In this document: one piece after another, positions 35,210 to 48,100 of the stretch
How positions within the stretch are numbered: position 1 is the stretch's first letter
How the letters are laid out: each line of letters begins with the position of its first letter
NCBI GenBank assembly: GCA_000499405.2
Contig: HG738138.1
Span: 18,825,753-18,889,752 of the forward strand
Direction of reading: 5' to 3'
From: Onchocerca volvulus
Lineage: Eukaryota; Nematoda; Chromadorea; Rhabditida; Onchocercidae
Length of the DNA stretch: 64,000 nt
Made by a program: the position numbers and the translations under genes
Notes under the pieces: model-generated
The model's database searches: none
The model's input: only the letters and a program-made list of their open reading frames with translations
Told to the model about the DNA's origin: nothing

Positions 35210-38200
35210 TTACTTCATCGAGTTTCCCAATAATCTTTCTCGCTCCGATGAATTCTTTTTCGATGGAATCGAGAAATTCCTCTTCACCGGTCCATTTTTC
35301 TGATCAGCAACAAGGAAAATTGGAGGAACTAATGAGGAACTTCGAGTATTTTTCACCAATCCTACAGATTTTTTATCAAAATGTTGGTAGCTATCACGTA
35401 TTGGCGTAGGGAATTCCGTCTTTTCTGGCATTTCAGAATTGTTCTTTACCGAATTATCATTGGAGTTGTTTTGCCACCTTGAAAGCATAGAATTTGTGAA
35501 TGCAGGTGCAACAGTTTCATTGGGTCCGAAAGGAGCGGAATTTTTCTTCACAATAAGTGAAGATTTTTTTGGTACAGATTTCTGAAAATGGTTTCCATAG
35601 ATGAGACATGAAACCTGAAGCTTTTGCAAGGAAACGTATTTTGCTACTTAATGTCCAGATGTCGATCTTGTGAAATAACCTCACGATATCAGCTATTTAA
35701 AAAACTCTAATCATCCTTTGATGCTTAAATAAATTTGGAACAGTGGAATTTCAATAACTAAGCAAAAATACAAACCTTTTTAAGCATCTCTTCTGTATCT
35801 AACTCCACTTCCGGAACTGCTTGTTCCAGGGAGATCTTCCTCGGTACTATTTTCTTTGATTTTGCATTTCCAGATACTGTTTGTGTAACTGTATCGGTTG
35901 TTTTTGTCTTTGTGGATGCCCTTTTAAGTCCTGTCTTTTTTGTTTTGATTTTCGCTGCATCAACGATAGGGAGTGATTCAGTAGGTGTGATTGTTTTCGC
36001 GAATACTTCATTGCTAGTGGTTCTGTTGACGATATTTGGAACCTTGGCTTGCCTGTCGGCAGTCGATTCTTTTTCGAGGGCGGTAGTTTTCCTGTCACTT
36101 CCAACAGTGTGAGACGACGTTTTCGCACAATTTCCGATGACAGTTGACGGTGTTTTTTCAAAAATGCTAGTGACATCGATTGAAGCCTGTTTACAATCCT
36201 CAATAATATTGGGTGATTGTTTTTTCACGGATGGTATTTCAGATGCATTTTCTATAAGAGCAGGTTTCGTCGGCTGGAACTTTCTGGATGATATTTCCTG
36301 CTTTGGGGCAACCGGTTTATTAACTTCCTTCTGTGCTACTTCAGCTTCCCGAATTGCAGCTGCTGCTTGCCGTCTCAAAATTCTCCCTTTAATATTTAAG
36401 CTTGATAAAGATCAACATTACATAATAATTACTGAAATGAATTTTTCTTAACTATCCGGCTTTATCTGTCGATTAGTTTCGGGTCTCGACAAGAATGTGG
36501 ACAACAGTAATAGACCAAAAAAGTCAACACAGGATTTAATGCTTAATAAAACTGAATATCATTTAGAGAGTCAGATATCCGTACGGGAAGAAAAGATTAA
36601 CACATCAATTCACCCTGTGATTCTTGATGGAAATCGCATGTACAATTTTAAATTCTTTTTCTTTTTTTCTTTTAGATCATAAGACATTCCTAAGCGGATC
36701 AATAGGAGGAAAGTGGGAGAAAAATAAAGAAGCGGTCTAGGGATTTTAAAAATTTTCTTGAAGATTTGAAATCGATAATTTGCATTAATGAGAACTTCAT
36801 TTATATAACTTCGCAATATTTTTCATCCTGTCGAAACATATTTTATGTTTGAAATTTCTATTATTAGAAAAGATTACTGATTTCCTGATTTCTAATCATG
36901 GCATTTTCGATCCTATGTCGACCTTCTGGTAATCGAAGATTTATCGATACTTTCGTCAAGCCTCTATTTTCAAATACGGCATCAATAATTTCCTTTTCAG
37001 CGGCGGTAGCAAATGTAACACCCTGAAAAATAAACACTGTTTTTAAAGTGATGATTTCTTTAAGTATTTGCAAAATTTAAACATTCAAATTCAGTCTCAT
37101 GGCAGTTTTCATAATTTTAAGTTCAAATATTTAACAAAAGCTTTGTAATGGAATAATGACAAATTATATATTTAAAATAATTATATTTTATGCATAAGAT
37201 ATTGAAAAGACTAGTTCTTTATTCGATGATACTGAAAAAATAGATGAATTAAGAAAGCAAAAAATCGAATAGCTTTGGTATTTATAAAAGGCACTGAGAC
37301 ATTAAAACAGAAGATCTGTTCAATAGAAATATGATATTAATTAGGAAAAGTTCAGAAAGCGCGTAATAATGAGTTCGATTGTTAACTGAACAGATCTGCC
37401 TGAATGATCAGATATTTCTCTAATCAATAAATGAATTTCACTATCAGTGTCTATCTTACTTTCGAAATCTATCTATCTCAAAATTATTAAGTCCTTTTAG
37501 ATTTGTTGCTATTTATTAACCAACAATTATTTAGGTTAAAATAGTTTTATAATTTTGTTAAAAATCTTCTGGGAGAAATATATCATTTTATTTTAAAATC
37601 TCGGACAATTATCATTGTACATTCTCACGAGGAAAAATTCGAGATTCAAATACACTGAATAGTTGGCAATATTTTCAAAAATTTTTATTGAGTGAAAAGA
37701 TGGTAAATTTAAATGGATGCAAATTGAACCTGATTAACAGCTTTAACTTCTTCAAGTGTCTGATTTACTAAAGCTGCTTTAAACAAGCGTGCAAAGAAAT
37801 CACCGCTGAGATAATTCGTTTCCAAATTGATTGATTTCAATGTTGTGTTACTGGCTATCACATCAAATATAGGCTGTAATCTATACTTTTAGGCTGTGTT
37901 TAATCGCTGTCAAATTTATCTTTAGTCTATCTTTGCCCATTCAAATATCCTAACTGACGGATCAATTTTAGCAACAATAAGTACAAATATCACTAGTCCA
38001 AATTAGTCAAAATTTACTATTAAATATGAAATATTCATTTACAATTTAATAGAAACTGTCAGTCAAATTTTAGATTTTGCTGTAAGCATTACTGATAAAA
38101 TTACCAGGGATTTAAATTTCTATACTTCCCAAAGCGTCCTTTAGCCCCACTTCTAATTTACCAAAAAAAGATGCTTATCTTTTGATTCCAGTAATAAAGA

Positions 38201-39583
38201 AAGAAAAGAACTTTTGAAATGATTAATCCTCTTTAGTGTTCTGCGAGCATCAAAAATTAAAGAAAAAAAAAATGACAACTCAGGCCCAGATTTATTCTAT
38301 CCCATCAAACTTAATTCAAAAAAAAAATTTTAAACATTGGAGAATTTTGGAAATAAAATTTCATGTTTAAAGATTGCAAAAAATTTAAACGTGCCTCACA
38401 ATCATTATCATACAAACCCATGTTAGCGAGTGCAATTTTCTCCAGATGTGTATTATTTTTTATCGCAGATAAAAGTCGTTTCACTTGTGGAATGGGTGTA
38501 CGCTATAACGATCATCATCAATCATCATCATCATCATCAATAATCATCAGCCGAATAAATTTTAAACATTTACGAAATCAATGTTAAGTATTTAAAATTT
38601 GAAATGTTAATGGTAAAAAGTATTTTTGAATATAGCGCTCAAATCTTTAAGGGTAGATTATAAATTGTGCATCATTTTATCGAATGTGGTGGTTCAGTAT
38701 TCCGCATAAATTTTTTGAACTATGAGATTAGAAGAATTTAGAAAAAGCTTGGATGAATCAACACTAAAAAACGTACTTTCATATTGTTTAAATTAACTTG
38801 TTTCAACTTAGGATCATCTATTCGTAATTGCTGTATTGACCAGTCTACATCAGTGTCGTTATCTGGCTCCGTAGGTCTGGTCGGTTGAGGTAATGAGGAT
38901 TTGATCGGGCGGTTATAAGTATTGTAGCCCATAATTTGTTCCGCTTCTTCCCAGGTTATTATACGATTATCGCTCATCATCTCTGAAAATAAATTAATAA
39001 TTTTCAGTAAACAATAATATGCTGTTCTTAGCGATTTGTGTTCCATAACTACTATGAAAAAATAAAATTATTTTGAAATGGAATTTTTTTCGCTAATGAA
39101 ACAAAAGCAGAATTGAAGCGTAAATGTTACTTAAGCCTGCCGGAAAGTAATGCATTGAATAGTAATCAGCTAAAATTTATTTTCGAAGTTTTGAAGCAAC
39201 AATTTTCCAAATTTTTTTGAAAACCAATTTTAAATAATTTCGATTTCCACTCAAATCGATCTAATACTAAGAAAAACCAGTTGAAAAAATTTTATGGCAA
39301 ACTCATCTAACTTGTGCAAGAAATTATATTATTTATTTATTGGACAGTTTACTATCACATATGAATTGAAAGGAACAGAGTTGCTCCATCAACGCTGCTA
39401 ATTTCAGAAAAGTCACGATTCAGAAATATAAGATAATTTAAATATGTTTTTTAAATCTTCGAAAATAAGCAATTTACTCAATAATTCTTTCACTTCATCG
39501 TGTGGTTCCTGTTCTCCAAGAGCTTGAATTGCATCCAACAAATCCGCATCCGTCATCACCTCATTTCTTTGCGCCATCGTCAT
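35210..39583 (-). CDS. Tropomodulin/leiomodin-like protein with long C-terminal extension (563 aa as modelled)
   Basis: Tropomodulins cap and leiomodins nucleate pointed ends of actin filaments. Seven minus-strand exons join in phase: 39583-39478, 38982-38777, 38502-38395, 37873-37730, 37022-36878, 36386-35776 and 35581-35210. Recognisable parts are DADLLDAIQALGEQ and ITWEEAEQIMGYNTYNRP (N-terminal conserved block), DDPKLKQVNLNNM (about 91-103, entry to the leucine-rich repeats), PIPQVKRLLSAIKNNTHLEK, NTTLKSINLETNYLSG and a C-terminal block RLPEGRHRIENAMIRNQE. Residues about 237-563 are a Lys/Ser/Thr-rich low-complexity extension that classical tropomodulins lack, with PVAPKQEISSRKF and SSSLVPPIF; I see no certain WH2 motif. 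The exon at 38502-38395 appears to end in a GC donor (GAG|GCACGT). About 104 residues precede the repeats, fewer than usual, so a 5' exon may be missing. C. elegans has two relatives, unc-94/tmd-1 and tmd-2; I cannot say which is orthologous. Confidence 0.88.
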
Positions 39584-42500
39584 ATTTACACAATAAATTC
39601 TAGTTTCCGAAGGATATAAAACCACCAAATTGCTCGCAACTTGAAAGAACACTTTACGAAAGTTCCTATCATGAGCTCTAGCTAAAGGATATCGACAGAG
39701 TAAAAGTCAGTGAAACATTACATATTATTGAGCAAGTTGAGTAAATAAGCATCTCCTACGATGCATAATCTCATTCCAATTAAATATGTGAGGATAGGTA
39801 AGTATAAATGCATCGATCTTAATGACTTCAAAACAGTCTTCTGTAGATATTAGTGTAATAGCGAAATAATTAATGCTACAAAGCAATAAAGGAAGTACTA
39901 TTACTTTGGCAAAACTGTTTTCAAATTGAAAATTTTTCTATACGCGATAAATTTCCAAGGCTGTTGTATATATGAAGACCAGAAATAGGAGCAAATAGAT
40001 CGAAAGAAACAGATCCAGAAGAATCAAATAGACTCTCAACAAGAGATGTAGGTAATATTAAAAATATTTCAATGAAAACCGGGAAAGCTTAATGATCATA
40101 GTGAAGTTTTCATATATTCTCCAAATTCTGATTAATTCCATTGTCGATCATTATAACAGAAGTAAATGCCTTTCAAATTCTCATGTTTTTCAGATATTAG
40201 AGCTATCTCCACTGGAAATATCATGGAGACTGCATGAAAACTCATTTTAATAACAATAAATAATAATTCATCACTCATGTATATTTTTATTCATTCATTA
40301 TTGACACATTAATGAAAATACAATAAAAAATAATATGTCAGCTGACTGACGAACAAACATTTTTTCAGTGAAGTAGAAAAATTTGAGCTATTTGAAATTC
40401 GATGAAAAGTTACACTTTCCCGAATGCAAGGAAGTGTAATTTTTCATCATATTTCAAATAGCTAGCTTATTATTTTTTATTTTTTGAATGGCCACTTTAG
40501 CTGGCTAATTCCAATGGATTCAATGTTCCCGAAAGAGTGCAATTTCCCACCGTTAGCTTGTCAGCTGTACAACTCGACGGTAATATATTTTGATGAATAA
40601 GCAAACGATGTTTGGACAGTGTTTGCCTATCTGACTAAAATCAATACCTGAATCAGAAACAGATGAGAAGCAAGTTTAAAGAGAACGATATGAGAGCTGA
40701 AGCTAGAAGTTAGAAGAAGCACTTAGGGCGATAGGATATGGATCATATCGAACGCTTTGTTTTCTACAAAAAAAAAAAAAAAAGAAAAAAAAAAGCATGA
40801 CGTGTCTTGTTGATGCACTTACTAAAGTTTAGAAATATGGTTGAAATTATTCAACACAACGCTCACTGAACAAAATTATTTTACATAATTTTTATTCTAC
40901 GCATTCTAATCAGAACTCATATTTCCAATTTTATTTAGGATGAATAATTCACAAACAACTCGTTCAGATCTTCCCATTTATCGTCATTAAAGAAAATAGT
41001 CCCAAGAAAGAGTGACATATTACACATTTATTCAGTTATGTATTTATGATATCAATATTTTAATTTCGATAGATTACTATCCTGACGAAATAAACAAATT
41101 TTTTATTTGACGGACAACAAAATATCCATCTTTCTCTGTATTCTCAAAACAAATTCATAATCAATTCGACACAAACGGTGTGAGATAGTTAGGATGATCT
41201 TTAAATGTACTTATTAAATTAAAGAGATTAGTTCCAGAAAACAAATCGCATAATACTGTGGATAGCGCACGTAAAACATTTACATATAAGGATGAAATAT
41301 TTATTTATTCAGCTGCTATTTACGATTGAAGAGATCTTAGGTTAAAAAAAATCGATGTATTCCGATGTATTCCTAAAATTAAAAACATGAGTAAAATAGT
41401 GCTTCATGTCATTGCAATCGTTTTCATAAAAGTAGATTTCAACAATTATAAATTGGGAAAGAAAGTCTAAATTAAACTCTCATATTATTATTTTTTAAAT
41501 ATCATGGGAAAAGACATGCTAGTTATTTCATTTTCGATCTTTTTCATTTGTCCAAGAATTACTGATTGAAATTTGATGGAACAAGTAAAATCGACTTTTT
41601 TAATACTCACATTACAAAAGGTGCACAAACTAGGCCAGGATAAGAAGAACGTTTTTAAATATATCTAAGAATAAATATTAATAACTTGACTAATTTCGTT
41701 TCAAATCGATCTGACAAAATGAGCATTAAATAGCTGATCTAGAAGTTATGAAAGCGATTATCATCAATTGGAATTAATTAAGTACAAGGTGGTGGCATTC
41801 TCCGGATCAGTCCTTAAGATTCGCTAGAGGATATGAATGACGTTTCTTCAATCTACGAGTTTCGGCATTTCGTTCCAATGATTTCATCAGCCACTTCAAC
41901 TCCAAACGCATTCATCTTCCTATTCACTACTTCAGTCCTCTCATTCTTCTGTTCTTTATCTATCCGATCCTTCATATGCATGGGGTCGATCACTAGAAGA
42001 TGACTGTAATATGAAATCTAGAAACTGTCATCAGTCTAGCAATTTTTTCATCCGATTGTAATGAGCACACAGAGAGATGATCAAGCAGACTTACAACATA
42101 TAGATTTTATTTGAAAAATTAAAAATATTAAAGGTTAGCTTTCAAAACAGTGCTGAAAAGAAAAAATCCAAATCCAATAGAACTTCTTTTTCATTTTGTC
42201 CTTCTCTCTTCCCTTTCAGTTCCTTTCTTCTGTTTTAAATTATTTTTGTTATTAACAGCAATAACAGGACAGATAGTTCACAGTAGCTTACTTGAAGAGT
42301 CTCAGCATAGTAATGCCAACGAAGAGCGATGCTAATTTTTCCTAAAATAATAATTCAAATATCGAAAATGAGCAATAATTTTCGGAAATTTGAAAATCAA
42401 TCGAAATCCATTTCTTGATCACAGTTATCTGTCAAAAAAGACCATGATAATTTATCATACTGGTGCACTTACTGTATACAAACAAATTTCACTACCAGAA

Positions 42501-43487
42501 ATTTAAACCAAGGCCTTAGTTATGAAGTAAGGACATCGAATTATTTCAATAAAAAATAAGTTTGAATGAGACACATGTGACGATGATGCTTTTCCAATCG
42601 ATAAAAATCGTCAGAATTTTAAAACGTTTGAAGTGTGCATGCACCGGTGCGCATGAACATATGTATTTGTATGTGAATGATTTGAAATATGTATTGACAA
42701 TATTAGCTATGAAGATGAAATTCAGCAAAAGTCAAAAAGTTGGAGTGCTCTCTTGAAGATTACCTCCCACTTAATGTCTTGGTTCCATTTAATCCTTTAT
42801 TTTGGTATATTCTGAAAGATTTAAAAAAAGAAAATACAAAAAATGTATGTTGTTTATTTCCATTTCTGCGTAGACGTGAATAATGAATTGCTGTCTCGAA
42901 GCAAAGAAGCCATTAGAAAAAATGGCTGGAAGAAATATTTTGTTATTTGAAGATTAACTATTTTCAGCATTCAAATTAAACAAAATTGCAAGAAGCTTAA
43001 CCTTCAAACCTGTTTTATGACATAAATTTCTCGAAAATTTTTGAGAAATTAGTCAGAATGTTTAGCTGCTTATATCATCAACACAAAGCACAGTCATGAT
43101 TTCGAAAAAAATATTGCTGCAATAGGTTTTTGAAAACTGATTGATCGAATGTGACTAACGTACAGATAAATATAAAGAAGCAAACAAATAAGCGAGTTGG
43201 GCAACTTATCTTTGCCATCAAATACTCAAAGCTCAAATTTCATTATGATTATTTACAAATTCAGAATGCCGAGTCAAGGGTTGCTTCTATACTCAAATTT
43301 TTTGAATCTGTGTTTTCTTTGAACAGCTCTTTTCTACTTCTTGAATTATGCTACTTCATAAAGCTAGATAATTCAGCAGAATACTTTAAAGCTTTTCTAC
43401 CAAGAACTATATTGATTCTTGAATCTATAAAAGTTTTACTGACATCCACTATTATAGCTATAATACAACATTTTTTTTTTAAAAATT
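39584..43487. other. Intergenic region of about 3.9 kb, no gene seen
   Basis: AT-rich with poly-A near 40768-40793 and one long hairpin (listed separately). Unlocated 5' exons of the tropomodulin-like gene could lie here; I searched for its N-terminal motifs on the minus strand and saw none. Confidence 0.4.
40385..40463. repeat. Inverted repeat with about 34-bp arms (hairpin)
   Basis: AGCTATTTGAAAT...GATGAAAAGTTACACTTTCC at 40386-40420 pairs with GGAAGTGTAATTTTTCATC...ATTTCAAATAGCT at 40430-40463 with few mismatches. The loop is CGAATGCAA. No open frame inside. Confidence 0.75.
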
Positions 43488-43722
43488 GCAGTAGCGTATG
43501 GTGACGGTATCAGGCCAGAAATTATGGTAGCGGTGCTGTTGATATTGTGTGAAGCAGGAGCAAAGATCTCTGTGGATGTTATTGAAACAGGAAAACTTGT
43601 TTATGATAAGAAATGGTCTAATGGAATTTCTCCAAGTGGCTGGAAATCTATTGAAAGGACAAAGGTGTTACCTAAGTCTCCGACAACAACACCTCAAGGA
43701 TGGTGGATTATATAAAAGAGGT
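43488..43722 (+). pseudogene. icd: Fragment of a Rickettsiales-type NADP isocitrate dehydrogenase (probable nuclear Wolbachia transfer)
   Basis: The frame starting at 43491 reads AYGDGIRPEIMVAVLLIL, EAGAKISVDVIETGKLVYDK, KWSNGISPSGWKSIERTKV and PKSPTTTPQG, then WWII and a stop. This is the N-terminal quarter of the alphaproteobacterial (Rickettsia/Wolbachia-type) isocitrate dehydrogenase. Animal NAD- or NADP-dependent enzymes differ in this stretch, notably around the ERTKVL...TTTPQGG segment. Two lesions are visible: the conserved Gly-Ile-Gly-Pro motif is Gly-Ile-Arg-Pro, and an extra T after PQG shifts the frame so that the Gly-Gly-Tyr-Lys stretch is lost. The rest of the enzyme is absent. 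The fragment begins directly after AAAATTGCAG and ends at AAAGAG|GTAAGT, so it is bounded by consensus nematode splice signals. Flanking sequence is AT-rich host DNA. Confidence 0.75.
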
Positions 43723-45121
43723 AAGTAATATAGGCTTTGGTAAGATGTACCAATCTTTATTTCTCACCAGTTTATCAAATTAACAAGCAAGGCCATGAGA
43801 GAGGACTTTTTGTACCATACTTCAAATCAGAAAATCAATGAATGTCATTCAAACGCATTGTTGGATATATTCATTTTCATTCTTGTCGAAAGGTAAGTAA
43901 TGAATTTTGGAGAAAGAGAAAGGGAATCAAGAAATTAATCGATGAAAATAGTTGGAAGTAACATGCAAGATTGAAATAGATGCTTTATACATTTGCAAAT
44001 TAAATTTAGGAAATTTTAAAAATTTCATAAGCTTATTGAAGAAGAAAATCGCTCAATTCAGTTTTTTAAAAGCATTTAAAAAAATTGGAATTAAGGCTTT
44101 AACAAACAAAAGAAAGTAAAAATGTGAAAACTAAGCAAATTAAAGTCGAAGTCGATAGCAGTATTGAAACTTAAGCGGATTCTCCTAAAGTCAAACAGTA
44201 CAGATTCCAAGCTGATGAGCTCAAATTATTGCTAATAAATGCAAATTCTATTTGTACTTATCAGTACTAGAAATAATAAAAACAGCGAGACTAATTAAAA
44301 AAACATAGTGGATAAAATTTGAAAAGACAAAAAGATAGGGGAAAACAAATTTAGGAAAACAATTAGATAAATCCTTAGAAGGAAAATCACTACTTTTTCA
44401 TTTCAACAACGAAATGATCAGGGAAGATGAGCTGTGCCGTATCGCAGAACTCGAACTCCACCCTTTTCTTCGTTTCCCATTTAGTCTCGAAAATTCACTT
44501 TACAACAATTTGCCCTAACCACTCTTGATCTCGCATTCTAAACACAATGGATCCTAAAATTGAGTATTCTCACTCTATTCGCTGATCGTTCGCTATTCAA
44601 CAAAAAAAAAAAAGAAAAAAACTTCGTAGATAACCAAATCTTAGAACTGAACAGTAGGTTGGATGAATTTGATTCGCTGGATAAGATTATTGAAAATCTT
44701 AGTTGCATCAAGGAAATGAGGAATCGTGATATTATCATTGCATGAAAAGTTTGATAATTCTTCTCACGAATTGAAAGATTTCAGAAAAGAAGTAGGTAAA
44801 AGAAATTTCTTTCTAGCCTTTCTGCTTTTTTCTCTCTCCTATTCTTCACTCCCTCTTATAAATACAAAAATTCTCATTTACAAAGTAAAAAAATGAAATC
44901 AAAATCCGGAAGCAGAATAAATATAATGCGGAATGCACTCGAAGACTTCTACACCCGCTGCTTCTACATCTTTCGCCACATCTTTTCATAACCTCGGAGC
45001 CGTAGCATTCCTCTTCTAGTATAAGATCAAAAATTTTTGATAACCTCAAATTTCATAATCAATTTGAATAGATTAACGCAGTAACGGAAAACTTACTTTA
45101 AATATTCTCATGGTGTTTGCT
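43723..45121. other. Intergenic region between the icd fragment and the kinase gene
   Basis: AT-rich. Opposing open frames at 44538-44745 overlap each other and look like chance. A minus-strand piece near 45010-44920 (ILEEECYGSEVMKRCGERC) is Cys/Arg-rich but has no clear splice partners. Confidence 0.4.
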
Positions 45122-48100
45122 TTACTGTGTGAGGTAAATGCAACGGTAGGGTCCGTTCGTAGATTTGCATAAGTCGAAAATCTTACATTAAATACTACTG
45201 CGCAGTAAATTTTCAATTCTATGTACTCATCTCAAATTGCATTCTTTGACAAAAATATTCATATATCACACAGATCTATTCATGTATGTGTTCAAGGTTC
45301 GAAAACATTTCCTAAATCAAAACAGGCCTTCAAGATGATCAACATATTGATTTTTCATTGAAGAACTGGAAGGGATTCAATATTTTATTTCTTTAAATGT
45401 TTCAAGATATAGGTGCTTTCTGAGGAAGAAAAATAATTTTTATTATCACAATAATTGATAAAATTCCTTTGTCACAAACAAGTAAACCCGTGAAATTATA
45501 TATAATTCCTGGAAATGAATGCTGTTAACAACTGTCATCAAATAACGGGACTGTTTTATCTACACATAATAAAACTACTATTGTAATTATTCTAATTATT
45601 TCAATACAGCATATTTCCTGATAGTAAGTATGCATCGCCACTTTTGAATACCGAAATTTTGTTCTCTAGATGCACAAATTCATGAAAAAACTTCTGCGCA
45701 TTATAGCGACAGACACATTTTAATCGAAACTTCTTTAGAATTAGAAAAGTATTTCCTAGTAACCTTGTGATTTGCTTTGTCCGGTTGATTAAGTAAGTGA
45801 TTGCTCCCAATCATAAGGAAATTCTTGTACTCGTAGCTTATACATTGCTTTTCTCATTAGCTAAACGAATATTCAACAAAACCAACCTTACAAAATTTTT
45901 CCGGGACACAAAATTTGCTTTCTTTTAAATTTAATTCAAAATGTAAAACATAATAGTAGTACACGGAGATAATAGATACACGAAAATAATCCAATGGAGA
46001 TAATTTTTCTATTTCAATATCTTATAAAAAAACATCCTGTTACGGAGGTATTTTCAATACTAACTTTTATTCAGAAAGGAAATTCAAATTTAACTTATTC
46101 GACTGGACTCAATTTTATATAAACTGACCTACCTTGTAGATTTTTTTATAATTTGGATTATCGTAAAATTGTAAACTGTCAATGTAACGCAAAATTTCGA
46201 TATATTCTAAGGGACAACCGCTCATAAGCTCTTGCAGATTCGCTTCAAAACGACATCGCTCCTGGAAAACTGAGCATTAGGACTGTTGATAATGTTTAGC
46301 TGACACTAAGGTTTGATAAGAAAAATGAAGCTAACAAATGGTCTCATGCAATCAGATTGTATAGGATTTTAATAGTGCCACTACCACAAAAGGCATTAAG
46401 TGACTGAATAATGAAAAATAAGATCGTGATACTCTTCACTCCTTGATCATTTACGCTTCCTACTTATTAACATTATGCATGGAGTCACCGAATCAATTTT
46501 CAACAGGACTTCAATTTCTTAGAGAACTTGGTATACTTCAAAAACTAGCCATTAGTTTCAATGCATTTCAACAGAGCAAAGGTCATCAAAGTTCTTTTCT
46601 GCTTTAACTTATATTCCAGATTTTATAAATTTCCAATGTGAGTATATACTTTAAACATTGCTACATCATCTTTCTTATCGTCCAACGAATACCACGGAAG
46701 TGCACCACGTGTGACTTCGATTTGTTGATAGAGCCACGACTCGATGTCATCCTTGCGACATGTCTCACGGCGTATGTGGGATGATAATGATGCGTATCGA
46801 ACAGTTCCTCGGAATTTAGCTGTCTGCATAATTCATTGTTCAACGATTCCCAGCAATGAATAGAGTAATTTATGCGAATTCTTAATCCACAGGCATCTAT
46901 TGTGAACTAGTGACATTGTGTTACACAAAAACGGATGCGTCGCTTTTCCCAGTTACGCATGTGAGTTGACAATCAATGTAACAAATAATTTTTTCTCTGT
47001 TTTAATTTTTTTTTTTTTCATTGCTGCAGCATTTTATATTTTAAACACTTATAATTGAGGTAGATTTTGATCAGTAATTTTGATAACTGTTTGTATTTGC
47101 AATATTGAATAAGCAATTTTTTATTTTCGTTTTTGGAATTTTACTTATTTTCTTACCAGAAAAACAAAAAAAAAAAAAAAAATCCAACAAAAAAATAAAA
47201 ACATCATAGTCCCTCATAAAGATGGGTTGGAATTTTAGTGAATAAAAAGCTAATTTTCAATGGTGTCAAATGTTGAATTCAATATACAATTCTCACAGTT
47301 TGAATCTGTTCTGCAAACCTTTCTAGGAAGTCGGGATCGTCCATGTTCATCCAAATAGCTTCGGCACATACCAAAGTCCAAGATGTAAATTCGTCGTAAT
47401 TCACTGAGGTTTCCACGTCCCGTTGCATAATTACTTGGTTTGATATCACTGAATTTTAAAGCGGTTAACCCTAGTTTGACTCTGGTAATCTTCTCAAGTT
47501 CTTAATTACTGATAAATGCGGGAAAAACTATTTTAGTCATTAATAATCAGATTTATTTTGTGATAAGTCAGCAACAGAAGATTGTCGAGCACTTGGGTTA
47601 ATTGCATCATCATTTAAATACGATCCTGCGGAAACTAACTTTCTTATGTGATAATGATAATTGTAAATATTGGAGAAGTGACATTTTTTAACGTAACAAT
47701 GATAATTGTAAATATCGGGAACTACTTCCTTTCCTAGCAATTTACCGACAAAATATGTGGTTATTAAAAGAAAAAAGTCGAACAAATGTCTATAAAAGAA
47801 ATAAGGCTATGAAAAAACGAATCCTAAATGTATTTTTCATACATGAAAACAATTTTGAATTTAAACTATTTTGATAGTTTAAGCTTTTCCGAAAGAGAAG
47901 ACCGGTGCAAAAATCCAGTAGCATGAAGTTCTTCGATTGCTTCCAGACATTGAATTCCAACGGATAGCGCACAGCCCATGGAAAATTTTTGCCCCGGTAA
48001 TTCTTTTCTTAAATCCTCCAAATAAAAACATCAGATATCGAATACATGAGAGATTATTTGTAAATCAGGAATATTAAGGATTTCCTTCTTCGAAAAATAT

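Noticed and set aside
35912..36451. Plus-strand open frames opposite the tropomodulin-like tail exon
   Set aside because: Antisense shadows of the low-complexity coding exon on the minus strand.
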